Origin: Halictus rubicundus
Taxonomy: Eukaryota; Arthropoda; Insecta; Hymenoptera; Halictidae
NCBI RefSeq assembly: GCF_050948215.1
Contig: NC_135155.1
Span: 14,340,001 to 14,404,000 of the forward strand
Reading direction: 5' to 3'
DNA length: 64,000 nt
Every line of letters starts with the position of its first letter. The first letter of the stretch is position 1. This document shows positions 48,301 through 58,596 of this stretch, piece by piece. The position numbers and the translations under genes were made by a program. The notes under the pieces are model-generated. The model ran no database searches. It saw only the letters and a list, made by a program, of their open reading frames with translations, and was not told the DNA's origin.

Positions 48301-49689
48301 TGGTTATGATTTAGCGGTCAACAAAGGTTTTACAGAAAAATTAAATAAAAGCTAAAATAGCGACTTTTCTCATCCCTAAAATTTTAATACGATACTACGC
48401 GTTGCTATCGTTGCGATTTTTCGTATTTGTAAAACTGAACCGATTCAACTGATTTCTCTCCGATTCAATTTTCCGTAAGCCAGAGCAGATTATTCAGATC
48501 CATAAAACCGAACCGATTAAAAATGGACATTGTAGCAAAACTATTAGGTCAGTTCCAATAATCGGAAGGAATCAGTTCCAAACCGGTTTCCGGAATGAAT
48601 TGTGCAGGAAGTCCAAGTTTGCGGTAAGGTTATTGAAATGACTCCGACCAGAATGATTCGACCCGACTATTTCCGTTCCCGATGATTCCGCTTAAACTCT
48701 CTGACACACACCGACTTCCGCCGGTACACACGCAACTCCTGCAAGTCCTTATGCGATATTCATGAACCCCGGGAATTCGTTCGCGCTAATAATTCAGTAA
48801 TTGAACGGCGGTCTCGATGCGCGAGCGAATTCCACCAGGTTTAGGGGTGTTTGCGCCGCTTAGGGCTGGGCGAATCGTGGAAGAAGAAACGGCCCCTTTT
48901 TAAAGCGGAGAGAACGGAACGCGGTGGAAACGCGCGGATAATCACCACTTGAAAAGTTAATCAAACAGCGGTAATCGATGCGAATTAGAAAAAATCGCCA
49001 GTTCAATTTGATTGAAAGAAAAATGCAACATTTTGCATGAGAACTCGCTGTCCAGTTGCGAACATCACAAACCGATAAAAATTATTTTTCAAATTATTGT
49101 TTTCTCTTTCCTTTCTGTATTTAGACAACGAATCAACGAAAATAGTAAATGCAAGATCGAAAAATAAAGCCTGAATTAAGTGTAAAAAAAAGGGGCTAGA
49201 TAAAATGTTCTTTTAATCTCGAATTTTTAGAAATCAAATTCTCTTGATCTTTTCACCATTCTAAATTGCTCCCATTTTTGTAATGAATGAAAAAAATTAC
49301 AGTCTAGAAAAATTGTCTGCATCAATTGCAAGAAAGAGGGACCACTTCGAAATTGCTTTCATTCTTTACTTTAATAGCTCAAATGCATCCTCACTCTTCA
49401 ATTATTCGAATCTCTTCACTGTTTTAAATCGTTTCAAATGCATGAACTCCGCAGTCTAGTCATTATTCTTGTCGTCGCTACCTTTTTCTTTTCACAAGAC
49501 GAATATTACTCGAATATTTTCTGAAACTGACACAAAGCATTGAAAAAAAGAGAAGGCTGCGCCGTTAGTTGGCGTAAATGAAAGTTCCCTCGGTAATGCA
49601 ACTTCCTGCTAGCGGTAATTAATTCCGAGAACAAACTTTAATCACCGTTCGGTCCCTTTCCGATAAAAAAAAACGAAAGAAAGACAGAC

Positions 49690-49737
<48 letters not shown>

Positions 49738-52700
49738 AGAGAGAGAGAGAGAGACTGTTCACCGGGGAATGAAAGGAAAAAAGACACCGGTCCGCAACGA
49801 ATCCTCGTTAAACGAATAATATTCATTATTTTCTCCGAGCCCCTTTTTTCATACCCCCGCGAGCGCTCGACAATCTCGTAGCTACAGATAATTCGCGTAA
49901 TGGCCGCTAATTGCGATCCTCGACCCAGGCCTCTTCTTAATCGAGAGTGATTATTATTCTTTCGAGTTTTGCGCGCTTTGTTCCGCGCTTCCTACTTCCG
50001 AAACGATGTTTTCGATTAGCATAAATTCGCGACGCAATATCCATTTGATCGGGCGTGCTTCACCGCCATTTTGCGAAAAACTACTTACGTTTGTACGGTC
50101 GACAATTTTATTGTAGGTTTCACTATTTTCGTGTTTTTAGCATACAAATTTTTCAAAAATTGTAACTGCAGGTCCAATTTATTAAATAATTATTAGCACA
50201 AATTTAAGAGTTGAATGAACAATAAGGGTTGAGTATAAGTTTTCTTAAAAATGTGTACAGAAAGTTTACATTCATAGAATCAATTTAGTCAGGTTACTCG
50301 TCTAATTTGGTAGTTTTTACTCGAACACAAAAATAATTCAAGTCCTTCGACCGCGCATAAACGCGTTTACAAAAAATCGTAATGCAGAAAGTTTACGATT
50401 CGTAACAATTGATAAATCAATATTATTTAAAATCAGAATACCCTCTGCGGGATCCTAAAGCTTCTGCGCACGCCCCCAAAAATGTCCCCACAGCCCTAAA
50501 CACAGAGCTTAAAACGCGCATCGAACAAAATGACCCACCCTACATCCTAACCCTCCCATTTCCACCAGCAATACCTCAATCTCTGGTAAACACTCGAGAA
50601 ACGACGACGAATTGGCGAAAATAAATCTGAAAATGCTGTTCCACCTACGTTGACCTAGTAACCAAGAGTCTGAAAGTTTAAAGGGGGTTGTCAAAGGTGT
50701 AAAGAATGGCTCACGCGCGATTTCGGCGGTCGAAGAGTTCAAAGAAGACTGCTCGCGATCATCGCTGGGGTCGAGTGGACACTCCGATTCCCGGTTTAAT
50801 TAAATTATCCGGCAATTTCACGGCCTGCGGGCTCCGAGACGTCGTCGATTCAAAGGCGAAGATGTTCCCGGCAGACCCTTGTCCCGTCAGTCCAAGGATC
50901 GACCCCGCAATCCATCGTTGCCGAGTTTAAAAATATTTTTTTACCGCTGAAGAACCTGAGGCTACAATTTACCACGCTTTCAATAACATCGATTCGATTT
51001 TAGTTTGCATTTTATGGGTGGGACAGTGTCGTGCTTTTTGATTTTCAATTATTTGTTTATGAATATTTTACAAGCAAACTCGTGACATTTTTCTCGTTGA
51101 AACGAGTACGAACATGACACAATTCGGAGCATACTTCGTTTGTTTAATCCACGATATGACGGAACCTCGATTATCCGAACCGATATCTGAATTCTCAAGT
51201 AAGCAGCTCAATTCGAAACGACCCACATACGCCAATCAGGATTTTTATCTGAGTCTGCAACTAGGTAACTATTATCCCAATACTCGGTACAAATTTTTAG
51301 TATAATGTTACAAAACTTTTTGGTTTTTAATTTTATTATTTCCTTGTGAAACTTTCGACAGCATACTCGTGACATTTTCCTGGTTAAAACGAGTCCAAAC
51401 ACGATATCATTAGGATCACAATTCGCTGGGTCATATCGAGTATGGAGAATTCGGGCGTGATTCGGATAATGGAGGTTTTACTACAACGTGGATTAAACGA
51501 GCAAATACGATCCAAACTATATCGTGCTTGGGCTCATTTTAATCAGAAAAATGTCACGGATATGTTGATAAACGTTTCATAGAGAAATAATTAAAAACGA
51601 ACAATTTATTGCACCGGTAAGGGATCAAGGAGCAATGCGAGTGACACGTTGTTCCCGGAACATGCATTTGCAGTTCCAGTGTAAAGTGCCCACTGTCAGG
51701 CTGAGTAAATTGCCAAACGGGATCCGACTATTTATCATCCGCCATTCGAAATAGTATTTTAGCGCGTCAGGCTCGTCGACGCACAAAAAATTCCGTCGCT
51801 TTCTCGATTTTCTCGATCCGGGTCGCTTATTAATCGTCGAAATACGCGCGGGACAAATGAATGGCGCTGCATATGGGTCGTGGCGGGAAAATAAAAGCAG
51901 AAGAGGGGGAGGGCGAGTACGAGAAAAGAGAAATGTTATTTCAAGCGTGACGAAATTGCGCCGCATCGAAGCGCGCGGAATCGATTACGCGCCACGGATG
52001 CGACCGGTGTAAATGATTTTAATGAGCTCGCGTTCGCGGATGAAATTCCGGAAGCTGGAGGGCCTCTGTTTCCGGTGAAGGGCGCGGTGACGTCACTGCC
52101 GTCGAATCCTCGGGAAAATATCCAGATGGCAAAATTTCAAATGATACATACGTCCCGGTAATGCTCCTGATCCTCTGCGAGGCACTCTCGTAATTGAGAC
52201 ACAACGCTAATTCAACGACGAAACTGTTGCTTCTGATTAGTTCGTTGCGCATATTTTGTCGAAATATTCGTCACATTTTTCTGATTAAAACGAGCCCAAA
52301 CATGGCAAAATTTGCATCGTGTTTACTCGTTTAATCAGCGATGTAGCGGAGCCTCCGTTATCCGAACGGGTGACCCGAATTCGTCTGAATTTAATTTAAT
52401 TTGTGACCCATGCACATTTAAGCTAACACTGTAGCCAGGCAACTGTTCTATTGTCTAAAGAGTCATGTGTAACTGATCAGTTCGGATAAGCGAGGTTCAA
52501 CTATATCGTGGATTACACAAGTAAATTTCAGCCAAATTGCATCGTGTTTGGACTCATTTTAACGCGAAGAATGTCACGAATGTGCCGGTAATAGTTTCAT
52601 AAAGAAATAATTAGTGGTCTAAAACGCGAAATTGAGTGACGTTTTGGTATAACTTCTAAACTATTAAAGATATCGAAGTGATATTTGCGGTGTAGAATAT

Positions 52701-55700
52701 TAGCAAGTAATCTTTTTTAATGGTGCATAATGTACCATACCTTTTGTTTATTTAATAGCTTTTTTTACTATTTTTTAAATATATTTACAAATTTAACAAC
52801 TTTTAGAAACACATTCAGCTTAGTAAATATATTTTTCCTCTAAATTTTTCCCGTAAGGGACGTGACGACATATATCGAGACGTTACTGTACTTCAATCAG
52901 GTACACAATTTTTGAAGTTTCCGCCGTAACGATTCCAAGAAGAATTATTCTCTTGAAATCTGTCTAAAATTCTGTGCAATTAACAGGAATTAATTGCACG
53001 TCCCTTGTAATACGATTTCAAACAACACACGCGAGAAATTAACGATGTTGTTCGAGGATTGCCTACGTTATTCTCTTAATTCATTAGACGGAGTCCTCGA
53101 AACAATGATTTCCGATGATCCTGTATGAATCCGTTATCCAGATATCACTCGGACACTCGGCGTCGACGTAAAATGAGAAATCTTTTATTCATCGGATCGC
53201 AGAAGTTAAAGAACGCGCGCGATAGTGGTGACTTAATGGAATATAGAAGGATGGTCGATGTAAATAATAAATGGTTAACCCAGTTCTAGTTGGAGGTGTG
53301 TATCGATCCGTTTAATAACGTCAGCCTTTCTTGTTATCAAATGTTTTTTAGTATGAAGGCTCTCTCGCGTACTGACGTTAGCACGGATCGTTTACGCAAG
53401 TGCCCATTCGAAAACAATAACTTGGAAAATATGTAGCAACCAAACCTAATGCCACTTAAACAATAATTTCTCGTTGATCGTCGACGGTGATCGTTAACCC
53501 ACTCACGGTTCGAACCAATTTCTTTTATCGACACCTTTGTCAGACCGATGGCATACATCCGCAAGCTACTTAATGAATCTATTGACATTAGTGCAGCGCA
53601 GATATTCTTATTTCTGAGACAGTTATTTCATAGAGAAAAACAAAACATTAAACAAAACAAGAAAAAATCAAATTTAACATTTTTAAACTGGACGCATTAT
53701 TGTCTCATTAATAACGCAAGTAACATGTTAAAAAAATATATAATTATAATTTTCTGTAATTATAGAACGTTTCGAAAATTTCAAAATTCGACAATTGGAG
53801 ATTTCAATGGAGGTTCATTGTTTGTATTCTTTCTAAACAATTAGCCTAGAATTTATTTTATTTATTATTTTAAAATTGTCTCACTAATGAAACACACAAC
53901 GCGTTAAAATAATAAATTCAGGTTCCATGCAACTCAGTCACGATCTAAAGTGAAATCAAAATTCGATAAATTTCTGAAACGTCCCTGTACCGTTGGAAAT
54001 CTTTCAGAACAAACAATACCAACCCCAAATTGACTTGCAACACCAGTCGCTCGAGATCCCCCAACAAAAGAAAGAATCCTCGCACAGATCCTTTCAGATA
54101 AGTTGTCTGAAGCTTATCGTCCGACGATTCGATTTCGTAGCTCGAAAAGCCGTTGCTCGTGCGCAACTTTCGAAATCTCGCTCCTTCGCGATGGATGCAA
54201 TCCTTTTCGCGAAGCGTCGCGTTTCGTCCGAGTTGCTTTCGGAGGTACCGTCGGTGATAAAAGCGGAATCGAACAAAAGAACCGGTCAAAACCGAAGGAA
54301 ACACTGGCGAAACCGGATAACACGGTCGCACCTCCTACAACACGGTTAATTGTGCATTACCGAAGCCGTGTTAAACGAAACGTAAAAATAACGCAAAAAA
54401 CGGTTTAAGTTATTGTTTTGGAACGGAAGTTCGTATTTTAAGTTAAAATTCAAAGTTAAAATTCAGATATTTATTCGCAGGTTTATTCAATGATAAATTA
54501 CCTGGAAAAAAATAATAGAACAGAACAGAAAATATTTAATTAAATAAATCTACAAATACCTTAATTCTACCTTTGAATTTTAATTTAACCCGTAGCACTC
54601 GAATGGTGACTGTAAGGCGCCACTAAAAATTGCTGTATCGTTATTCAAAATATATTTTAAATTATTAAATTTGTTTGTATATAATAAATTACTAAACATT
54701 TCAGTATTGTAGGAGTAAATTGCACCATTTTCGTATGTATAACGTGAAAAAATTAAATGTAGAAAGGAAATATTCTAGGTCGGAAGAAATGTTTCGTTTT
54801 GGGGTTAAAATAGCTTCGAGTGCAAATGGTTAACAACAAACTTTCGTTCCAGCCCAATATTATAAAATTCGAATATAGTGAAATTTATGTATTCATTATA
54901 GTGGTAATAACGGTGTTTATAAATAAATCTGATCATAGCAAGAAATTACTCTGTTCATGTCAGCGAAACAGCGGGATGAAACAGTTCGTGGGGGGTAGTG
55001 GAAATTCCGTAAATTATGTTATTCAGGATTCCTGAATCAGGAACCGTGTTATGAGGGGGTGATAGCGGGAAGATACTTACGTAGGGTGGGGAACAGTAGA
55101 TGGCTTTACACCACATTGGCTCCGAATGATAGCAAACGCAGAGACTGCAGACCGCTGGGCCCGGCACGTACAACTCGCCGTGTCGAACAGTATTGCCCTG
55201 GAAATCCGTGCAGTTCTCCTCCATAGCATCTGAAACAATTTTTGTTTTGTTTTCTTTTTTTTTTTTTTTTGTTCACTGAATTACTCCAACTGCGGACGAT
55301 CACAGGCAAATTAAACGCTTTGTGCGAATTACAGACCACTGGAAACAGTCGAAATTTTTGTTCCGTCTGAATCGCTGGCCGAGCGCGAAAATTTCGACTG
55401 GTGGGCTCTTTGAACGAGTAAATTGCACTGTATCTCGTAAATGATTAATTTCATCGATTATGCGATCGAGATCGTAGTCAATCGTTCTATTATGTTTGCG
55501 AAATATTTTAATTTGAAAGGGAGCGGTAATTGTTACATGCAATCTACAGTGTTCGTTTTGTCTATTTTTCCATTTTAAAAATAAGGTTAGTTTGCTTTTG
55601 AAGAATTATTGATTATTGATACGAATCTCTAATTTTTTTAACTATGGTCTCCACAACTGTTAAACCACGGTTTTAAAATTAATAGGTCAAATACAGTACT

Positions 55701-58139
55701 GGACATTAGGGGAATTTGAGGATACTGTTGCATTATTTTCGGCTTACTGAAATTGTTAAAAAAGAAAATGTAATTTCATTCCATTTCTGTGTTTTGGTAT
55801 TAACTTGGACAATTTTGATTTTTCACGAAGATTCGAATGTCTATGAATCTTTCGATTTTGAAGAATTATTAAAATTGGGAACGCGGTCCTTAAATTTTTT
55901 GAAGATAATACGAACGTAATCGTGAACTAAGAGAAGAATAGTTTCCTGAGGAAGACGCGAAGCCTATTTTCACGCGTCAGAATAATTAATGAGCCTATAA
56001 GTGGTTCAATTTCGTGAGATTCAATTTCCGTCGTTCAATGCGAATGTATAATTAATAGATTATTACGATGACACACGTGTAAATATTATTCAACACTCTA
56101 TCTACTTATCTATTCCCATCAGCGGCAAATTATTAATATTAATATTTCCAGCCGCGATGCGGATATCATTCTTATGCAAATACAAAAACGCATGACGTAA
56201 CAAGAGAATTCATATTTTAAGCTTCCTTCATTGAAATGATTCTGAGTAGACAAACTAATAAAAGTAGAAAATTAAATGATTTTTCTCATTCAAAAAATTC
56301 ACACTCGAAGAGACAGATTTACATTTGTGAATTTTATTAATTTTTTTCAAAATTAAATTTCTCGAAAAACTGTTGGGAAATTATATTCTACGCAGCGTAC
56401 TCTATAATAATTGTGTATTGAAAAAGAATTTAAAAAGTTATTGTAAATTGTCTATTCAAAAGAAAATGGACCTTGTCGATCGACTATTTCACAAGCAAAA
56501 TAAAAAGATTAAAAAAAAAATATTTAAAAAATTTACCAACTACAGAAATGCAAAAATGATTACTTTCATGAAGAAGTGGAATTTCATGTTGACAGGACAG
56601 TCTTTGCAGAGGCTTCGAGTGATCACAGCGAAATAGATTAGCTAATCCGGCGATTGCTCGAGCTGACCACCGTCAGATTGCCAAAGAGCACGAGTGTTTC
56701 GCGAATCTTGCCCGAACTATGGCCGGTGACCGAAGTGGCCGCCATTATGGTCTCCCGTCCGACATTGAATCGCATCCCGCGCATTGTCTACGCATTCTTG
56801 CGATTCCTCGGGCGTCTCTGTCGACAAGAGAGCTCCACGGTCGAGCACGTCTCGACCAAGTCCTCGGAATTCGTCCTAATAAATCTAATTCCTTCCGAGT
56901 AATTGCACTTTTACTTTCACTCCATTCCCATTACCAGTTCTCGAGTCGTTAGGACGCATCGAAAATTCAAATATAAAATTCTTTCCTATCTCAAACCGAG
57001 AAACCGATAATATTATCATCCGAATGAAATCGAATTTTTTTACCTTTTTATGTGTCTCAGTTATTTTGTATAGTAGGGTGGATTGCGATGTATCTCAGTT
57101 TTGTGTTCAAATGAATTGAACTGTTCTGCTTCGACTTTTACAACAACAAATTACGTCGTTCTACTTCGATTTTATACAACTACAAATTAAGTCTACTTCA
57201 ATTTTATACTTACATACAATCATACAATCATTTTATACAATCATACTTCAATTTTATGAAACAACAAATTAAATCGTACTTTAATTTTATAAAGCAACAA
57301 ATTCAATCGTACTTCAATTTTATAAAACAACAAATTCAATCGTACTTCAATTTTATGAAACAACAAATTAAATAGTATTTCAATTTTATGAAACAACAAA
57401 TTAAGTCGTTCTACTTCAGTTTCATACAACAACAAATTAAGTCGTTCTACTTCGATTTTATACAACAACAAATTAAGTCGTTCTACTTCAATTTTATACA
57501 GCATCAAATTAAATCGTACCTCAATTTTATGAAATAACAAATTAAATCGTACATCAATTTTATGAAACAACAAATGAAATCGTACTCCAATTTTATGAAA
57601 CAACAAATTAAATCGTACTTCAATTTTGTAAAACAACCAATTAAGTCCTTCTATTTGAGTTTTATACAACAACAAATTAAGTCGTTCTACTTCGATTTAA
57701 TATAATAAAAATGAATTGAGTCGTTCTGAATCTTTTCTTGTAACTGCTAGGATCACAGTACCAGTCCCTTATTTCTCGAGAAACCATTACGTTCGCAATC
57801 GTCGTTCGTTGATTTTTGAAAACATATTCATTCCTCAACAACTGTCAATCCTCGATATTTCTTATCGTCATTTCGAATCTTTAATCGTGACAGTAACCAG
57901 GAGGCTCGCAATCATTGATCATCTCTCGGTAAAGAACAAGCGGCCTTCCACTGACCAAAGCATCAACCCTCCGATCAAGGACATCTATCTAGAACGCCAG
58001 CAACCCCATCTAGTCCCAAGGGCTGATCTACTCGGAAAGTGTTATACTACTCACTGGTCCTCGAAGGAAGCAGCAGAACGGCGAACAGGCAGAAAATCGA
58101 GGCGAGGATCCTCGAGTGATGGCTCGAAGATCTCTCCAT
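36388..58139 (-). CDS. secreted single-VWC-domain protein, possibly GPI-anchored
   Basis: Three exons on the minus strand, each under 180 bp: 58139-58055 (85 bp), 55229-55081 (149 bp) and 36561-36388 (174 bp). Donors are GTGAGT and GTAAGT; acceptors are TTGTTTCAG and CTTCTTTTCGCAG. The joins are in phase (1, then 0), giving 135 residues. Residues 1-30 are a signal peptide (RILASIFCLFAVLLLPSRTNA region). Residues 35-94 form one von Willebrand C domain with all ten cysteines: C35, CSLC-V-C (56, 59, 61), C69, C74, C80, CC (89-90) and C94. NCT (34) and NDT (96) are glycosylation sequons. Residues 120-135 are hydrophobic (TIAYWMIGLIALLKVL) and end the protein, as in a GPI signal; AAGSG just before could be the attachment region. 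VWC domains commonly bind BMP-type ligands or matrix, but the role here is inferred. Introns are about 2.8 and 18.5 kb. An in-frame stop precedes the ATG. Confidence 0.85.
36590..36780. repeat. degenerate tandem repeat of about 55 bp beside VWC exon 3
   Basis: Three units share GTCGGGTCGCGGTCCCAAAA / GGCCGGGATTCCAAAAATG / GGGCCGGGATTCCGAAACTC followed by a GTACC-rich tail. It sits just upstream of the exon 3 acceptor in gene orientation. A related CCCGTACCCGCTCCGTACCC motif is in the 3' flank at about 36302-36325. Confidence 0.65.
37290..38120 (+). repeat. 174-bp satellite-like tandem array, about 4.7 units
   Basis: The phrase CATGTCAAACGTCCTACCAT starts units at 37311, 37481, 37655, 37830 and 38004, a period of 170-175 bp. 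Units are over 90 per cent alike except the first. Each contains GGCCAACCGAGATCAACCAG and TATATAGGGTGTGTACATGT. A decayed sixth unit may extend to about 38240. The array lies in the large VWC intron. Confidence 0.92.
38375..38416 (+). repeat. GA microsatellite
   Basis: Interrupted AGAGAG run bordering a CpG-rich block. Confidence 0.9.
38450..38930. other. CpG-rich block, no gene called
   Basis: High GC and CpG with overlapping frames on both strands (136 residues on the minus strand, 60-90 on the plus). Acceptor-like CTCTCCGCAG (about 38528-38537) and donor-like TTTCGTAGGTG (about 38655) occur on the plus strand. No domain or credible start is seen. It may be a promoter or untranslated exon within the VWC intron. 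Confidence 0.3.
39200..39440. mobile_element. 241-bp piggyBac-type miniature element, copy 1
   Basis: Flanked by TTAA at 39196-39199 and 39441-39444. Ends CCCTTTGCACTCG and CGAGTGCCAAGGG are inverted repeats with one mismatch. The sub-terminal GTGGTGCTTCAGAGTCACC also matches copy 2 in inverse orientation. The interior is AT-rich and non-coding. Confidence 0.85.
39600..40240. other. CpG-rich block with a candidate plus-strand promoter
   Basis: A GC-rich stretch with TTTATATC at 39778-39785 and an initiator-like CCAGTT about 37 bp on. A strong donor, GAAGACGTAAGAATGG, follows at 39834, and a second donor-like CAGGTAAAT at about 39909. This could be the first exon of an unseen plus-strand transcript, but no coding partner exon was found. 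Overlapping frames on both strands have no recognised domain. Confidence 0.2.
40265..40380. mobile_element. foldback element, left arm only
   Basis: GTGAAACTTTTATCAACGTA through GATTGAAACGAGTACGAACA to TCGTTTGTTTAATACAC matches the left arm of the foldback family. No right arm follows. Truncated. Confidence 0.65.
40400..42170. other. AT-rich intronic DNA, no exon seen
   Basis: Within the large minus-strand VWC intron. Unique AT-rich sequence without recognised repeats, exons or RNA genes. Confidence 0.35.
42180..42335. mobile_element. foldback element, right arm only
   Basis: GGTTCGGATAATCGAGGTTT through TATCGTGAATTAAACGAGTA and GACTCATTTTAATCAGAAAA to GAGTTTCATAACAAAGTA matches the right arm. 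The left arm is missing or unrecognisable. Truncated. Confidence 0.7.
42400..44380. other. intronic DNA, mixed GC, no exon called
   Basis: An ATG at 43054 opens 88 codons beginning MNQKLLSSFFIILFAQQNIG, which resembles a signal peptide, then a basic stretch RRNKRRGAR. With no splice support or homologue it is only a candidate. A CpG-rich tract (about 43730-44260) has frames open on both strands and no recognisable product. Confidence 0.3.
44395..45100 (+). repeat. 183-bp degenerate tandem repeat, about four units
   Basis: Units are aligned by GTGTGGTGAATGTTGGGATA (44501), GTGTGGTGGATGTTGGAATA (44689), AGTGTTGTTACTATTTAAAC (44874) and a weaker match at 45053, a period of 179-188 bp. Each also carries a TTCTGTAGAC..CCTGAATACGGTGATATTT phrase. 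Diverged, non-coding. Confidence 0.8.
45110..46670. other. intronic DNA, no exon seen
   Basis: Mixed composition. Short frames on both strands lack domains or splice support. No repeat unit was recognised. Confidence 0.35.
46680..46740. mobile_element. foldback element, left-arm fragment
   Basis: TTTTTTATGAAACTTCTACCAACATATTCG and CTCGAATTGACC match the start of the foldback left arm. Only about 55 bp survive. Confidence 0.5.
46745..49290. other. intronic DNA, no exon seen
   Basis: AT-rich with some CpG-rich islands (about 46960-47110, 47860-48060, 48770-48930). No exon, RNA gene or clear repeat was recognised. Confidence 0.35.
49300..49456. mobile_element. miniature element, right end clear
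   Basis: The right end ATGAACTCCGCAGTC followed by TA (49457) is the GACTGCGGAT family terminus. The left end is unclear: AGTCTAGAAAAATTGTCTGCA at about 49301 may be a decayed partner. The interior matches the dispersed repeat at 21437. Confidence 0.5.
49692..49756 (+). repeat. GA microsatellite
   Basis: A near-pure GAGA run interrupted by a short G-rich segment. Confidence 0.95.
49860..51030. other. intronic DNA, no exon seen
   Basis: A GC-rich stretch at 50700-50930 has a 74-codon frame (MAHARFRRSKSSKKTARDHR start) without domain, splice or homology support. The remainder is AT-rich and unremarkable. Confidence 0.3.
51040..51600. mobile_element. two foldback copies side by side
   Basis: A first left arm (about 51055-51180, with TCGTTGAAACGAGTACGAACA and AACCTCGATTATCCGAACCG) runs into interior sequence and stops near 51306 without its right arm. 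A second left arm begins at about 51328 (TTATTTCCTTGTGAAACTTT), and a right arm (GATTCGGATAATGGAGGTTT to TTTCATAGAGAAATAATTA, about 51450-51595) closes it. This second copy has lost most of its centre. Confidence 0.75.
51610..52235. other. intronic DNA between foldback copies, no exon seen
   Basis: GC-moderate. The minus-strand frame at 51966-51625 (113 residues) lacks domains and splice support. Confidence 0.3.
52245..52622. mobile_element. foldback element, full copy
   Basis: Left arm ATATTCGTCACATTTTTCTG to CCTCCGTTATCCGAACGGGT; right arm CAGTTCGGATAAGCGAGGTT to TAGTTTCATAAAGAAATAATTA. The two arms are inverted over more than 100 bp. The last A-rich phrase matches the end of the copy at 51600. 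Confidence 0.85.
52630..54580. other. intronic DNA, no exon called
   Basis: AT-rich apart from 53990-54400, where plus and minus frames of 118 and 128 residues overlap. Neither shows a domain or splice sites. Nothing else was recognised. Confidence 0.3.
54589..54829. mobile_element. 241-bp piggyBac-type miniature element, copy 2 (inverted)
   Basis: TTAA at 54585-54588 and 54830-54833. Ends CCCGTAGCACTCG and CGAGTGCAAATGG. Its length equals that of the copy at 39200, and its left sub-terminal GGTGACTGTAAGGCGCCACT matches the inverse of that copy's right side. The orientation is therefore opposite. Confidence 0.85.
55081..55229 (-). other. VWC gene, coding exon 2
   Basis: Carries six of the ten domain cysteines, starting at NCTDFQGNTVRHGELYVPG and ending SPPY at a GTAAGT donor (55080-55079). 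The acceptor TTGTTTCAG ends at 55230. A poly-T tract on the plus strand at about 55252-55270 lies just upstream of the acceptor in gene orientation. Confidence 0.85.
55290..57100. other. VWC intron 1, with a GC-rich patch
   Basis: Mostly AT-rich. At 56640-56900 a GC-rich patch is open in two plus-strand frames at once (one containing ANPAIARADHRQIAKEHE, the other LLELTTVRLPKSTSV). It looks coding-like in composition but was not recognised. An upstream lysine-rich frame (56373-56636) may be unrelated. Confidence 0.3.
57115..57705 (+). repeat. 33-36 bp tandem repeat, about fifteen units
   Basis: Units read TTCAATTTTATGAAACAACAAATTAAATCGTAC, or the variant with CGATTTTATACAACAACAAA and TTAAGTCGTTCTAC. 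Because most units are multiples of three, the minus strand stays open for 144 codons with an 11-12 residue period (LLFHKIEVRFN). This is a by-product of the repeat, not a supported gene. It lies in VWC intron 1. Confidence 0.92.
58055..58139 (-). other. VWC gene, coding exon 1 (signal peptide)
   Basis: ATG at 58139-58137, then MERSSSHHSRILASIFCLFA, ending after Thr28 plus one base at a GTGAGT donor. A TAG stop lies upstream in the same frame without an intervening ATG, so this is the first usable start. Confidence 0.8.
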
Positions 58140-58596
58140 TGTCCTCGGATCGTGGGTGCGGCGTAGGGCGAACGACAAAGGTGTCTCGCAGCCGTGATTA
58201 GCACCTGGCTTGTGTTGCACGAGGGTCGACTATTCCAGCAACCACCGTCCACGTACTGCGGCCAGGAGCATCGTATCTGACACGACAGAAATCAGTATAA
58301 TAACACACCGTTTTTCCCTTTCTCGATTCTCGCGTGGGACTCCCCTGATTGGCCCTAACGCGGGATAATTGCGCAGCGACGCGCGGACGACCTTAACCGC
58401 TTGATTGCCCGTAAATGACTGCGCATTATCGCAAAGAGGACTGTTTCGTGATTAAGCGCGCGAAGACGTTCGCGAATGGATCATGCCGCCACACGTGTCT
58501 ACAGGAAATCGTGACCCAGAACTGGGAATAGTATGGAAAACACTCTTGATTTTTCTTCCGTTGATAGGATTGTTTGATGTTTTCATAAGATGCATT

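Noticed and set aside
53500..53515. GGTTCGAA-like B-box words suggesting a tRNA
   Set aside because: No acceptor, D or anticodon stems could be drawn around this or similar words elsewhere in the window.
57241..57675. 144-codon minus-strand repetitive frame
   Set aside because: Produced by a 33-36 bp tandem repeat. It lacks an independent start context or homologue.
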